Assembly (NCBI GenBank): GCA_030549335.1
Contig: JAUKPH010000026.1
Span: 1,054,001 to 1,118,000, forward strand
DNA: 64,000 nt
DNA from: Pontederia crassipes
Taxonomy: Eukaryota > Streptophyta > Magnoliopsida > Commelinales > Pontederiaceae
Direction: 5' to 3'
The translations under genes and the position numbers were made by a program. The notes under the pieces are model-generated. The model worked only from the letters and a program-made list of their open reading frames with translations, was not told the origin of the DNA and ran no database searches. This document shows positions 37,624 to 50,910 of the stretch, in pieces; the stretch's first letter is position 1; each line of letters opens with the position of its first letter.

Positions 37624-39139
37624 CCCCCGGAAAATTTTCATCCGAGTCCATTTTTTCTTCCCAATCATCTCACCATGCATCAACAGGCATGAAAGCGTCG
37701 AAAATTTGGCATCTTTTGACAGCGTCAAAAATTTTGCATTTTTTGACCTTCTTGGCTGAAAAGACGAGTAAAAAGCGCGCGCGCGAAATTTCGCACCCCC
37801 GAAAAATTTTCATCCGAGTCCATTTTTTCGTCCCAATCATCTCATCATGCATCAACAGGCACGAAAGCGTCGAAAATTTGGCATCTTTTGACAGTGTCAA
37901 AAATTTCGCATTTTTTGACCTTCTTGCTGAAAAAACAAGTAAAACGCGCGCGCGCGAAATTTCGCACAACGAAAAATTTTCATCCGAGTCCATTTTTTCG
38001 TCCCAATCATCTCACCATGCATCAACAGGCACGAAAGCGTCGAAAATTTGGCATCTTTTGACAGCGTAAAAAATTTTGCGTTTTTTACCTTCTTGGCTGA
38101 AAATACGGGTAAAAGGCGCGCGCGCGAAATTTCGCACCCCCGAAAAATTTGAGCCTGAGTCCTTTTTTTTCGTCCCAATCATCTCACCATGCATCAACAG
38201 GCACGAAAGCGTCGAAAATTTGGCATCTTTTGACAGCGTCAAAAATTTTGCATTTTTTGACCTTCTTGGCTGAAAACACGAGTAAAAAGCGCGCGCTGCG
38301 AAATTTCGCACCCCTGGAAAATTTGCGCCTGAGTCCTTTTTTTCGTCCCAATCATCTCACCATGCATCAACAGGCACGAAAGCGTCGAAAATTTGGCAAC
38401 TTTTTACAGCGTCAAAAATTTCAGGTTTTTTGACCTTCTTGGCTGAAAACACGGGTAAAAAGCGCGCGCGCGAAATTTCGCACCCCGGAAAATTTTCATC
38501 CGAGTCCATTTTTTTCATCCCAATCATCTCACCATGCATCAACAGGCACGAAAGCGTCGAAAATTTGGCATCTTTTGACAGCGTCAAAAATTTCGCATTT
38601 TTTGACCTTCTTGGCTGAAAACACGAGTGAATAGCGCGCGCCCAAAATTTCGCACCCCCGAAAAATTTTCATCCGAGTCCATTTTTTCGTCCCAATCATC
38701 TCACCATGCATCAACTGGCACGAAAGCGTCGAAAATTTGGCATCTTTTGACAGCGTCAAAAATTTCGCATTTTTTGACCTTCTTGACTGAAAACACGAGT
38801 AAAAAGCGCGCGCAGCGAAATTTTGCACCCCCGGAAAATTTGCGCCTGAGTCCTTTTTTTCGTCCCAATCATCTCACCATGCATCAACAGGAACGATAGC
38901 GTCAAAAATTTGGCATCTTTTGACATCGTCAAAAATTTTGCGTTTTTTTGACCTTCTTGGCTGAAAACACGAGTGAAAAGCGCGCCCGCGAAATTTCGCA
39001 CCCCGGAAAATTTTCATCCGAGTCCATTTTTTTCGTCCCAATCATCTCACCATGCATCAACAGGCACAAAAGCGTCAAAAATTTGGCATCTTTTGACAGC
39101 GTCAAAAATTTCGCATTTTTTGACCTTCTTGGCTGAAAA

Positions 39140-39910
39140 CACGAGTGAATAGCGCGCGCGCGAAATTTCGCACCCCCGAAAAATTTTCATCCGAGTCCAT
39201 TTTTTCGTCCCAGTCATCTCACCATGCATCAACAGGCACGAAAGCGTTGAAAATTTGGCATCTTTTGACAACGTCAAAAATTTCGCATTTTTTGACCTTC
39301 TTGGCTGAAAATACGAGTAAAAGGCGCACGCGCGAAATTTCGCACCCCCGAAAAATTTGCGTCTGAGTCCTTTTTTTCGTCCCAATCATCTCACCATGCA
39401 TCAACAGGAACGATAGCGTCGAAAATTTGGCATCTTTTGACAGCGTAAAAAATTTCGCGTTTTTTTGACCTTCTTGGCTGAAAACACGAGTGAATAGCGC
39501 ACGCGCAAACTTTCTCACCCCCGGAAAATTTTCATCCGAGTCCATTTTTTCTTCCCAATCATCTCACCATGCATCAACAGGCACGAAAGCGTCAAAAATT
39601 TGGCATATTTTGACAGCGTAAAAAATTTCACATTTTTTGACCTTCTTGGCTGAAAACACGAGTAAAAAGCGCGCGCGCGAAATTTCGCGCCCCCGAAAAA
39701 TTTTCATCCGAGTCCATTTTTTCGTCCCAATCATCTCACCATGCATCAACAAGCACGAAAGCGTCAACAATTTGGCATCTTTTGACAACGTCAAACATTT
39801 TGCATTTTTTGATCTTCTTGGCTGAAAACACGAGTAAAAGGCGCGCGCGCGAAATTTCGCCCCCCCGGAAAATTTGCGTCCGAGTCCTTTTTTTCGTCCC
39901 AATCATCTCA
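39140..39910 (-). repeat. Start of the reverse-arm HOR family
   Basis: The monomers here (gaatagcgcacgcgcaaac with ctcaccccc and ttcttccc near 39,495-39,556, then gaaatttcgcgccccc near 39,680) are the same ordered series that precedes the HOR marker in every later copy. The regular family therefore begins around this point. Confidence 0.7.
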
Positions 39911-42486
39911 CCATGCTTCAACAGGCACGATAGCGTCGAAAATTTTGCATCTTTTGACAGCGTCAAAAATTTCTCATTTTTTGACCTTCTTGGCTGAAAA
40001 CACGAGTAAAAGGCGCGCGCGCGAAATTTCGCACCCCCGGAAAATTTGCGCCTGAGTCCTTTTTTTCATCCCAATCATCTCACCATGCATCAACAGGCAC
40101 GAAAGCGTCGAAAATTTGGCATCTTTTGACAGCGTAAAAATTTCACATTTTTTGACCTTCTTGGCTGAAAACACGAGTAAAAGGCGCGCGCGCGAAATTT
40201 CGCACCCTCGGAAAATTTGCACCAGAGTCTTTTTTTCTTCCCATCATCTCACCTTGCATAAACAGGCACGAAAGCGTCGAAAATTTGGCATCTTTTGACA
40301 GCGTCAAAAATTTCGCATTTTTTGATCTTCTTGGCTGAAAACACGAGTTAAAAGTCGCGCAGGCGAAATTTCGCACCCCCGGAAAATTTTCATCCGAGTC
40401 CATTTTTTCGTCCAAATCATCTCACCATGCATCAACAGGCACGAAAGCGTAAAAAATTTGGCATCTTTTGACAGCGTCAAAAATTTCGCATTTTTTGACC
40501 TTCTTGACTGAAAACACGAGTAAAAGGCGCGCGCGCGAAATTTCGCACCCCCGGAAAATTTGCGCCTGAGTCCTTTTTTTCGTCCCAATCATCTCACCAT
40601 GCATCAACAGGCACGATAGCGTCAAAAATTTGGCATCTTTTGACAGCGTCAAAAATTTCGCATTTTTTGACCTTCTTGGCTGAAAACCCGAGTAAAAAGT
40701 GCGCATGCGAAATGTCGCACCCCCGGAAAAATTTCATCCGAGTCCATTTTTTTCGTCCCAATCATCTCACCATGCATCAACAGGCACGAAAGCGTCGAAA
40801 ATTTGGCATCTTTTGACAGCGTCAAAAATTTTGCATTTTTTGATCTTCTTGGCTGAAAACATGAGTAAAAGGCGCGCACGCGAAATTTCGCACCCCCGGA
40901 AAATTTGCGCCTGAGTCCTTTTTTTCGTCCCAATCATCTCACCATGCATCAACAGGCACGATAGTGTCGAAAGTTTGGCCTCTTTTGACAGCGTCAAAAA
41001 TTTTGCATTTTTTGACGTTCTTGGCTGAAAACACGAGTAAAAGGCGCGCGCGCGAAATTTCGCACCCCCGAAAAATTTGCGCCTGAGTCCTTTTTTTCGT
41101 CCCAATCATCTCACCATGCATCAACAGACACGAAAGCGTCAAAAATTTGGCATCTTTTGACAGCATCAAAAATTTCGCATTTTTTTACCTTCTTAGCTGA
41201 AAACACGAGTAAAAGGCGCGCGCGCGAAATTTCGCACCCCCGAAAAATTTGCGCCTGAGTCCTTTTTTTCGTCCCAATCATCTCACCATGCATAAACTAC
41301 GAAAGCGTCGAAAATTTGGCATCTTTTGACAGCGTCAAAAAATTCGCATTTTTTGACCTTCTTGGCTGAAAACACGAGTAAAAAGCGCGCGCGCGAAATT
41401 TCGCACGCCCGAAAAATTTGCATCCGAGTCCATTTTTTCGTCCCAATCATCTCACCATGCATCAACAGGCACAAAAGCGTCAAAAATTTGGCATCTTTTG
41501 ACAGCGTCAAAAATTTCGCATTTTTTGACCTTCTTGGCTGAAAACACGAGTAAAAAGCGCACGCGCGAAATTTCGCACCCCCAAAAAATTTTCATCCGAG
41601 TCCATTTTTTCGTCCAGTCATCTCACCATGCATCAACAAGCATGAAAGCGTTGAAAATTTGGCATCTTTTGACAGCGTCAAAAATTTTGCATTTTTTGAC
41701 CTTCTTGGCTGAAAACACGAGTAAAAGGCGCGCATACGAAATTTCGCACCCCCGAAAAATTTGCGTCTGAGTCCTTTTTTTCGTCCCAATCATCTCACCA
41801 TGCATCAACAGGCACAATAGCGTCAAAAATTTGGCATCTTTTGACAGCGTAAAAAATTTCGCATTTTTTGACCTTCTTGGCTAAAAACACGAGTAAAAGG
41901 CGCGCGCACAAAATTTCGCACCCCCGGAAAATTTTCAACCGAGTCCATTTTTTCGTCCTAATCATCTCACCATGCATCAACTGGCACGAAAGCGTCGAAA
42001 ATTTGGCATCTTTTGACAGCGTAAAAAATTTCGCGTTTTTTTGACCTTCTTGGCTGAAAACACGAGTGAATAGCGCACGCGCAAACTTTCTCACCCCCGG
42101 AAAATTTTCATCCGAGTCCATTTTTTCTTCCCAATCATCTCACCATGCATCAACAGGCACGAAAGCGTCGAAAATTTGGCATCTTTTGACAGCGTCAAAG
42201 ATTTCACATTTTTTGACCTTCTTGGCTGAAAACACGAGTAAAAAGCGCGCGCGCGAAATTTCGTGCCCCCGAAAAATTTTCATCCGAGTCCATTTTTTCG
42301 TCCCAATCATCTCACCATGCATCAACAGGCACGAAAGCGTCAAAAATTTGGCATCTTTTGACAACGTCAAACATTTTGCATTTTTTGATCTTCTTGGCTG
42401 AAAACACGAGTAAAAGGCGCGCGCGCGAAATTTCGCCCCCCCGGAAAATTTGCGTCCGAGTCCTTTTTTTCGTCCAAATCATCTCA
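39911..42486 (-). repeat. Reverse-arm HOR copy, 2,576 bp (15 monomers)
   Basis: The copy is bounded by the marker ccatgcttcaac, a monomer with ATGCTT in place of ATGCAT, found at 39,911 and 42,487. It also contains the caccttgcataaacagg unit with its shortened cttcccatcatc (near 40,245) and the catgcataaactacg unit (41,288). Confidence 0.85.
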
Positions 42487-45412
42487 CCATGCTTCAACAG
42501 GCACGATAGCGTCGAAAATTTTGCATCTTTTGACAGCGTCAAAAATTTCTCATTTTTTGACCTTCTTGGCTGAAAACACGAGTAAAAGGCGAGCGCGCGA
42601 AATTTCGCACCCCCGGAAAATTTGCGCCTGAGTCCTTTTTTTCATCCCAATCATCTCACCATGCATCAACAGGCACGAAAGCGTCGAAAATTTGGCATCT
42701 TTTGACAGCGTAAAAATTTCACATTTTTTGACCTTCTTGGCTGAAAACACGAGTAAAAGGCGCGCGCGCGAAATTTCGCACCCTCGGAAAATTTGCACCA
42801 GAGTCTTTTTTTCTTCCCATCATCTCACCTTGCATAAACAGGCACGAAAGCGTCGAAAATTTGGCATCTTTTGACAGCGTCAAAAATTTCGCATTTTTTG
42901 ATCTTCTTGGCTGAAAACACGAGTTAAAGTCGCGCAGGCAAAATTTCGCACCCCCGGAAAATTTTCATCCGAGTCCATTTTTTCGTCCAAATCATCTCAC
43001 CATGCATCAACAGGCACGAAAGCGTAAAAAATTTGGCATCTTTTGACAGCGTCAAAAATTTCGCATTTTTTGACCTTCTTGACTGAAAACACGAGTAAAA
43101 GGCGCGCGCGCGAAATTTCAACCACCGGAAAATTTGCGCCTGAGTCCTTTTTTTTCGTCCCAATCATCTCACCCCTGCATCAACAGACATGAAAGCGTCG
43201 AAAATTTGGCCTCTTTTGACAGCGTCAAAAATTTCGCATTTTTTGACCTTCTTGGCTGAAAACACGAGTAAAAGGCGCGCGCGCGAAATTTTGCACCATC
43301 GGAAAATTTGCGCCTGAGTCCTTTTTTTCATCCCAATCATCTCACCATGCATCAACAGGCACGAACACGTCGAAACTTTGGCATATTTTGATAGCGTCAA
43401 AAAATTTCGCATTTTTTGACCTTCTTGGCTGACAACACGAGTAAAAGGCGCGGGCGCGAAATTTCGCACTCCCGGAAAATTTGCGCCAGAGTCCATTTTT
43501 TCGTCCCAATCATCTCACCATGCATCAACAGGCACGAAAGCGTCGAAAATTTGGCATCTTTTGACAGCGTCAAAAATTTCACATTTTTTGACCTTCTTGG
43601 TTGAAAACACGAGTAAAAAGCGCGCACGCGAAATTTCGCACCCCCGGAAAATTTGCGCCTGAGTCCTTTTTTTCGTCCCAATCATCTCACCATGCATCAA
43701 CAGGCACGATAGCGTCAAATATTTGGCATCTTTTGACAGCGTCAAAAATTTCGCATTTTTTGACCTTCTTGGCTGAAAACCCGAGTAAAAAGTGCGCGCG
43801 CAAAATTTCGCACCCCCGGAAAATTTTCATCCGAGTCCATTTTTTTCGTCCCAATCATCTCACCATGCATCAACAGGCACGAAAACGTCGAAAATTTGGC
43901 ATCTTTTGACAGCCTCAAAAATTTCGCATTTTTTGACCTTTTTGGCTGAAAACACGAGAAAAAAGCGCGCGCGCGAAATTTCGCACCCCCGAAAAATTTT
44001 CATCCGAGTCCATTTTTTCGTCCCAATCATCTCACCATGCATCAACAGGGACGAAAGCGTCGAAAATTTGGCATCTTTTGACAGCGTCAAAAATTTTGCA
44101 TTTTTTTATCTTCTTGGCTGAAAACATGAGTAAAAGGCGCGCACGCGAAATTTTGCACCCCCGGAAAATTTATTTGCGCCTGAGTCCTTTTTTTCGTCCC
44201 AATCATCTCACCATGCATCAACAGGCACGATAGTGTCGAAAGTTTGGCCTCTTTTGACAGCGTCAAAAATTTTGCATTTTTTGACGTTCTTGGCTGAAAA
44301 CACGAGTAAAAGGCGCGCGCGCGAAATTTCGCACCCCCGAAAAATTTGCGCCTGAGTCCTTTTTTTCGTCCCAATCATCTCACCATGCATAAACTACGAA
44401 AGCGTCGAAAATTTGGCATCTTTTGACAGCGTCAAAAATTTCGCGTTTTTTGACCTTCTTGGCTGAAAACACGAGTAAAAAGCGCGCGCGCGAAATTTCG
44501 CACGCCCGAAAAATTTGCATCCGAGTCCATTTTTTCGTCCCAATCATCTCACCATGCATCAACAGGCACAAAAGCGTCAAAAATTTGGCATCTTTTGACA
44601 GCGTCAAAAATTTCGCATTTTTTGACCTTCTTGGCTGAAAACACGAGTAAAAAGCGCACGCGCGAAATTTCGCACCCCCAAAAAATTTTCATCCGAGTCC
44701 ATTTTTTCGTCCCAGTCATCTCACCATGCATCAACAGGCATGAAAGCGTTGAAAATTTGGCATCTTTTGACAGCGTCAAAAATTTTGCATTTTTTGACCT
44801 TCTTGGCTGAAAACACGAGTAAAAGGCGCGCATACGAAATTTCGCACCCCCGAAAAATTTGCGTCTGAGTCCTTTTTTTCGTCCCAATCATCTCACCATG
44901 CATCAACAGGAACGATAGCGTCGAAAATTTGGCATCTTTTGACAGCGTAAAAAATTTCGCGTTTTTTTGACCTTCTTGGCTGAAAACACGAGTGAATAGC
45001 GCACGCGCAAACTTTCTCACCCCCGGAAAATTTTCATCCGAGTCCATTTTTTCTTCCCAATCATCTCACCATGCATCAACAGGCACGAAAGCGTCGAAAA
45101 TTTGGCATCTTTTGACAGCGTCAAAAATTTCACATTTTTTGACCTTCTTGGCTGAAAACACGAGTAAAAAGCGCGCGCGCGAAATTTCGCGCCCCCGAAA
45201 AATTTTCATCCGAGTCCATTTTTTAGTCCCAATCATCTCACCATGCATCAACAGGCACGAAAGCGTAAAAAATTTGGCATCTTTTGACAACGTCAAACAT
45301 TTTGCATTTTTTGATCTTCTTGGCTGAAAACACGAGTAAAAGGCGCGCGCGCGAAATTTCGCCCCCCCGGAAAATTTGCGTCCGAGTCCTTTTTTTCGTC
45401 CCAATCATCTCA
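42487..45412 (-). repeat. Reverse-arm HOR copy, 2,926 bp (17 monomers)
   Basis: Same marker order as the previous copy but two monomers longer. The first part (42.5-43.0 kb) is almost identical to 39.9-40.4 kb, whereas the middle carries units with gcaccatcgg (about 43,296) and cactcccgg (about 43,467) that the first copy lacks. Confidence 0.85.
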
Positions 45413-48333
45413 CCATGCTTCAACAGGCACGATAGCGTCGAAAATTTTGCATCTTTTGACAGCGTCAAAAATTTCTCATTTTTTGACCTTCTTGGCTGAA
45501 AACACGAGTAAAAGGCGCGCGCGCGAAATTTCGCACCCCCAGAAAATTTGCGCCTGAGTCCTTTTTTTCATCCCAATCATCTCACCATGCATCAACAAGC
45601 ACGAAAGCGTCGAAAATTTGGCATCTTTTGACAGCGTAAAAATTTCACATTTTTTGGCCTTCTTGGCTGAAAACACGAGTAAAAGGCGCGCGCGCGAAAT
45701 TTCGCACCCTGGAAAATTTGCACCAGAGTCTTTTTTTCTTCCCATCATCTCACCTTGCATAAACAGGCACGAAAGCGTCGAAAATTTGGCATCTTTTGAT
45801 AGCGTCAAAAATTTCGCATTTTTTGATCTTCTTGGCTGAAAACACGAGTTAAAGTCGCGCAGGCGAAATTTCGCACCCCCGGAAAATTTTCATCCGAGTC
45901 CATTTTTTCGTCCAAATCATCTCACCATGCATCAACAGGCACGAAAGCGTAAAAAATTTGGCATCTTTTGACAGCGTCAAAAATTTCGCATTTTTTGACC
46001 TTCTTGACTGAAAACACGAGTAAAAGGCGCGCGCGCGAAATTTCGACCACCGGAAAATTTGCGCCTGAGTCCTTTTTTTTCGTCCCAATCATCTCACCCT
46101 GCATCAACAGACATGAAAGCGTCGAAAATTTGGCCTCTTTTGACAGCGTCAAAAATTTCGCATTTTTTGACCATCTTGGCTGAAAACACGAGTAAAAGGC
46201 GCGCGCGCGAAATTTTGCACCATCGGAAAATTTGCGCCTGAGTCCTTTTTTTCATCCCAATCATCTCACCATGCATCAACAGGCACGAACGCGTCGAAAC
46301 TTTGGAATATTTTGACAGCGTCAAAAAATTTCGCATTTTTTGACCTTCTTGGCTGACAACACGAGTAAAAGGCGCGGGCGCGAAATTTCGCACTCCCGGA
46401 AAATTTGCGCCAGAGTCCATTTTTTCGTCCCAATCATCTCACCATGCATCAACAGGCACGAAAGCGTCGAAAATTTGGCATCTTTTGACAGCGTCAAAAA
46501 TTTCACATTTTTTGACCTTCTTGGTTGAAAACACGAGTAAAAAGCGCGCACGCGAAAATTCGCACCCCCGGAAAATTTGCGCCTGAGTCCTTTTTTTCGT
46601 CCCAATCATCTCACCATGCATCAACAGGCACGATAGCGTCAAAAATTTGGCATCTTTTGACAGCGTCAAAAATTTCGCATTTTTTGACCTTCTTGGCTGA
46701 AAACCCGAGTAAAAAGTGCGCGCGCAAAATTTCGCACCCCCGGAAAATTTTCATCCGAGTCCATTTTTTTCGTCCCAATCATCTCACCATGCATCAACAG
46801 GCACGAAAGCGTCGAAAATTTGGCATCTTTTGACAGCCTCAAAAATTTCGCATTTTTTGACCTTTTTGGCTGAAAACACGAGAAAAAAGCGCGCGCGCGA
46901 AATTTCGCACCCCCGAAAAATTTTCATCCGAGTCCATTTTTTCGTCCCAATCATCTCACCATGCATCAACAGGCACGAAAGCGTCGAAAATTTGGCATCT
47001 TTTGACAGCGTCAAAAATTTTGCATTTTTTGATCTTCTTGGCTGAAAACATGAGTAAAAGGCGCGCACGCGAAATTTCGCACCCCCGGAAAATTTGCGCC
47101 TGAGTCCTTTTTTTCGTCCCAATCATCTCACCATGCATCAACAGGCACGATAGTGTCGAAAGTTTGGCCTCTTTTGACAGCGTCAAAAATTTTGCATTTT
47201 TTGACGTTCTTGGCTGAAAACACGAGTAAAAGGCGCGCGCAGCGAAATTTCGCACCCCCGAAAAATTTGCGCCTGAGTCCTTTTTTTCATCCCAACCATC
47301 TCACCATGCATCAACAGACACGAAAGCGTCAAAAATTTGGCATCTTTTGACAGCGTCAAAAATTTCGCATTTTTTTACCTTCTTAGCTGAAAACAAGAGT
47401 AAAAGGCGCGCGCGCGAAATTTCGCACCCCCAAAAAATTTGCGCCTGAGTCCTTTTTTTCGTCCCAATCATCTCACCATGCATAAACTACGAAAGCGTCG
47501 AAAATTTGGCATCTTTTGACAGCGTCAAAAATTTCGCGTTTTTTGACCTTCTTGGCTGAAAACACGAGTAAAAAGCGCGCGCGCGAAATTTCGCACCCCC
47601 AAAAAATTTTCATCCGAGTCCATTTTTTCGTCCCAGTCATCTCACCATGCATCAACAGGCACAAAAGCGTCAAAAATTTGGCATCTTTTGACAGCGTCAA
47701 AAATTTCGCATTTTTTGACCTTCTTGGCTGAAAACACGAGTAAAAGGCGCGCATACGAAATTTCGCACCCCCGAAAAATTTGCGTCTGAGTCCTTTTTTT
47801 CGTCCCAATCATCTCACCATGCATCAACAGGAACGATAGCGTCGAAAATTTGGCATCTTTTGACAGCGTAAAAAATTTCGCGTTTTTTTGACCTTCTTGG
47901 CTGAAAACACGAGTGAATAGCGCACGCGCAAACTTTCTCACCCCCGGAAAATTTTCATCCGAGTCCATTTTTTCTTCCCAATCATCTCACCATGCATCAA
48001 CAGGCACGAAAGCGTCGAAAATTTGGCATCTTTTGACAGCGTCAAAAATTTCACATTTTTTGACCTTCTTGGCTGAAAACACGAGTAAAAAGCGCGCGCG
48101 CGAAATTTCGCGCCCCCGAAAAATTTTCATCCGAGTCCATTTTTTCGTCCCAATCATCTCACCATGCATCAACAGGCACGAAAGCGTAAAAAATTTGGCA
48201 TCTTTTGACAACGTCAAACATTTTGCATTTTTTGATCTTCTTGGCTGAAAACACGAGTAAAAGGCGCGCGCACGAAATTTTGCCCCCCCGGAAAATTTGC
48301 GTCCGAGTCCTTTTTTTCGTCCCAATCATCTCA
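45413..48333 (-). repeat. Reverse-arm HOR copy, 2,921 bp (17 monomers)
   Basis: Matches the preceding 17-mer unit by unit, including gcaccatcgg near 46,217 and cactcccgg near 46,391, with small indels such as gcgcgcgcagcg near 47,236. Confidence 0.85.
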
Positions 48334-50910
48334 CCATGCTTCAACGGGCACGATAGCGTCGAAAATTTTGCATCTTTTGACAGCGTCAAAAATTTCTCAT
48401 TTTTTGACCTTCTTGGCTGAAAACACGAGTAAAAGGCGCGCGCGCGAAATTTCGCACCCCCGGAAAATTTGTGCCTGAGTCCTTTTTTTCATCCCAATCA
48501 TCTCACCATGCATCAACAGGCACGAAAGCGTCGAAAATTTGGCATCTTTTGACAGCGTAAAAATTTCACATTTTTTGACCTTCTTGGCTGAAAACACGAG
48601 TAAAAGGCGCGCGCGCGAAATTTCGCACCCTCGGAAAATTTGCACCAGAGTCTTTTTTTCTTCCCATCATCTCACCTTGCATAAACAGGCACGAAAGCGT
48701 CGAAAATTTGGCATCTTTTGACAGCGTCAAAAATTTCGCATTTTTTGATCTTCTTGGCTGAAAACACGAGTTAAAGTCGCGCAGGCGAAATTTCGCACCC
48801 CCGGAAAATTTTCATCCGAGTCCATTTTTTCGTCCAAATCATCTCACCATGCATCAACAGGCACGAAAGCGTAAAAAATTTGGCATCTTTTGACAGCGTC
48901 AAAAATTTCGCATTTTTTGACCTTCTTGACTGAAAACACGAGTAAAAGGCGCGCGCAGCGAAATTTCGCACCCCCGGAAAATTTGCGCTTGAGTCCTTTT
49001 TTTCGTCCCAATCATCTCACCATGCATCAACAGGCACAATAGCGTCAAAAATTTGGCATCTTTTGACGGCGTCAAAAATTTCGCATTTTTTGACCTTCTT
49101 GGCTGAAAACCCGAGTAAAAAGTGCGCGCGCGAAATTTCGCACCCCCGGAAAATTTTCATCCGAGTCCATTTTTTTCGTCCCAATCATCTCACCATGCAT
49201 CAACAGGCACGAAAGCATCAAAAATTTGGCATCTTTTGACAGCGTCTAAAATTTCGCACTTTTTGACCTTCTTGGCTGAAAACACGAGAAAAAAGCGCGC
49301 GCGCGAAATTTCGCACCCCCGAAAAATTTTCATCCGAGTCCATTTTTTCGTCCCAATCATCTCACCATGCATCAACAGGCACGAAAGCGTCGAAAATTTG
49401 GCATCTTTTGACAGCGTCAAAAATTTTGTATTTTTTGATCTTCTTGGCTGAAAACATGAGTAAAAGGCGCGCACGCGAAATTTCGCACCCCCGGAAAATT
49501 TGCGCCTGAGTCCTTTTTTTCGTCCCAATCATCTCACCATGCATCAACAGGCACGATAGTGTCGAAAGTTTGGCCTCTTTTGACAGCGTCAAAAATTTTG
49601 CATTTTTTGACCTTCTTGGCTGAAAACACGAGTAAAAGGCGCGCGCGCGAAATTTCGCACCCCCGAAAAATTTGCGCCTGAGTCCTTTTTTTCGTCCCAA
49701 TCATCTCACCATGCATCAACAGACACGAAAGCGTCAAAAATTTGGCATGTTTTGATAGCGTCAAAAATTTCGCATTTTTTTACCTTCTTAGCTGAAAACA
49801 CGAGTAAAAGGCGCGCGCGCGAAATTTCGCACCCCCGAAAAATTTGCGCCTGAGTCCTTTTTTTCGTCCCAATCATCTCACCATGCATAAACTACGAAAG
49901 CGTCGAAAATTTGGCATCTTTTGACAGCGTCAAAAATTTCGCGTTTTTTGACCTTCTTGGCTGAAAACACGAGTAAAAAGCGCGCGCGCGAAATTTCGCA
50001 CGCCCGAAAAATTTGCATCCGAGTCCATTTTTTCGTCCCAATCATCTCACCATGCATCAACAGGCACAAAAGCGTCAAAAATTTGGCATCTTTTGACAGC
50101 GTCAAAAATTTCGCATTTTTTGACCTTCTTGGCTGAAAACACGAGTAAAAAGCGCACGCGCGAAATTTCGCACCCCCAAAAAATTTTCATCCGAGTCCAT
50201 TTTTTCGTCCCAGTCATCTCACCATGCATCAACAGGCATGAAAGCGTTGAAAATTTGGCATCTTTTGACAGCGTCAAAAATTTTGCATTTTTTGACCTTC
50301 TTGGCTGAAAACACGAGTAAAAGGCGCGCATACGAAATTTCGCACCCCCGAAAAATTTGCGTCTGAGTCCTTTTTTTCGTCCCAGTCATCTCACCATGCA
50401 TCAACAGGAATGATAGCGTCGAAAATTTGGCATCTTTTGACAGCGTAAAAAATTTCGCGTTTTTTTGACCTTCTTGGCTGAAAACACGAGTGAATAGCGC
50501 ACGCGCAAACTTTCTCACCCCCGGAAAATTTTCATCCGAGTCCATTTTTTCTTCCCAATCATCTCACCATGCATCAACAGGCACGAAAGCGTCGAAAATT
50601 TGGCATCTTTTGACAGCGTCAAAAATTTCACATTTTTTGACCTTCTTGGCTGAAAACACGAGTAAAAAGCGCGCGCGCGAAATTTCGCGCCCCCGAAAAA
50701 TTTTCATCCGAGTCCATTTTTTAGTCCCAATCATCTCACCATGCATCAACAGGCACGAAAACGTAAAAAATTTGGCATCTTTTGACAACGTCAAACATTT
50801 TGCATTTTTTGATCTTCTTGGCTGAAAACACGAGTAAAAGGCGCGCGCGCGAAATTTCGCCCCCCCGGAAAATTTGCGTCCGAGTCCTTTTTTTCGTCCC
50901 AATCATCTCA
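48334..50910 (-). repeat. Reverse-arm HOR copy, 2,577 bp (15 monomers)
   Basis: Marker to marker 2,577 bp. It lacks the gcaccatcgg and cactcccgg units present in the 17-mers, so it resembles the first 15-mer. It contains a private gcgtctaaaatttcgcac near 49,243, seen again near 62,457. Confidence 0.85.

Larger units (their letters stand above)
34935..39140 (-). repeat. Divergent reverse monomers with local 5-mer and 13-mer periods
   Basis: The first monomer, with ggtatcttttgac and gcgttttgtacc, recurs 845 bp downstream (ggtatc at 34,984 and 35,829), a 5-monomer period shortened by deletions. A second pair of distinctive units, with tagtgttctcaccc, lies at about 35,391 and 37,612, about 2,220 bp (13 monomers) apart. 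Both of those lack the CG tract and half of the palindrome. Interrupted CG tracts such as gcgctgcgcg (36,241, 36,931, 38,291) are frequent here. Confidence 0.8.
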
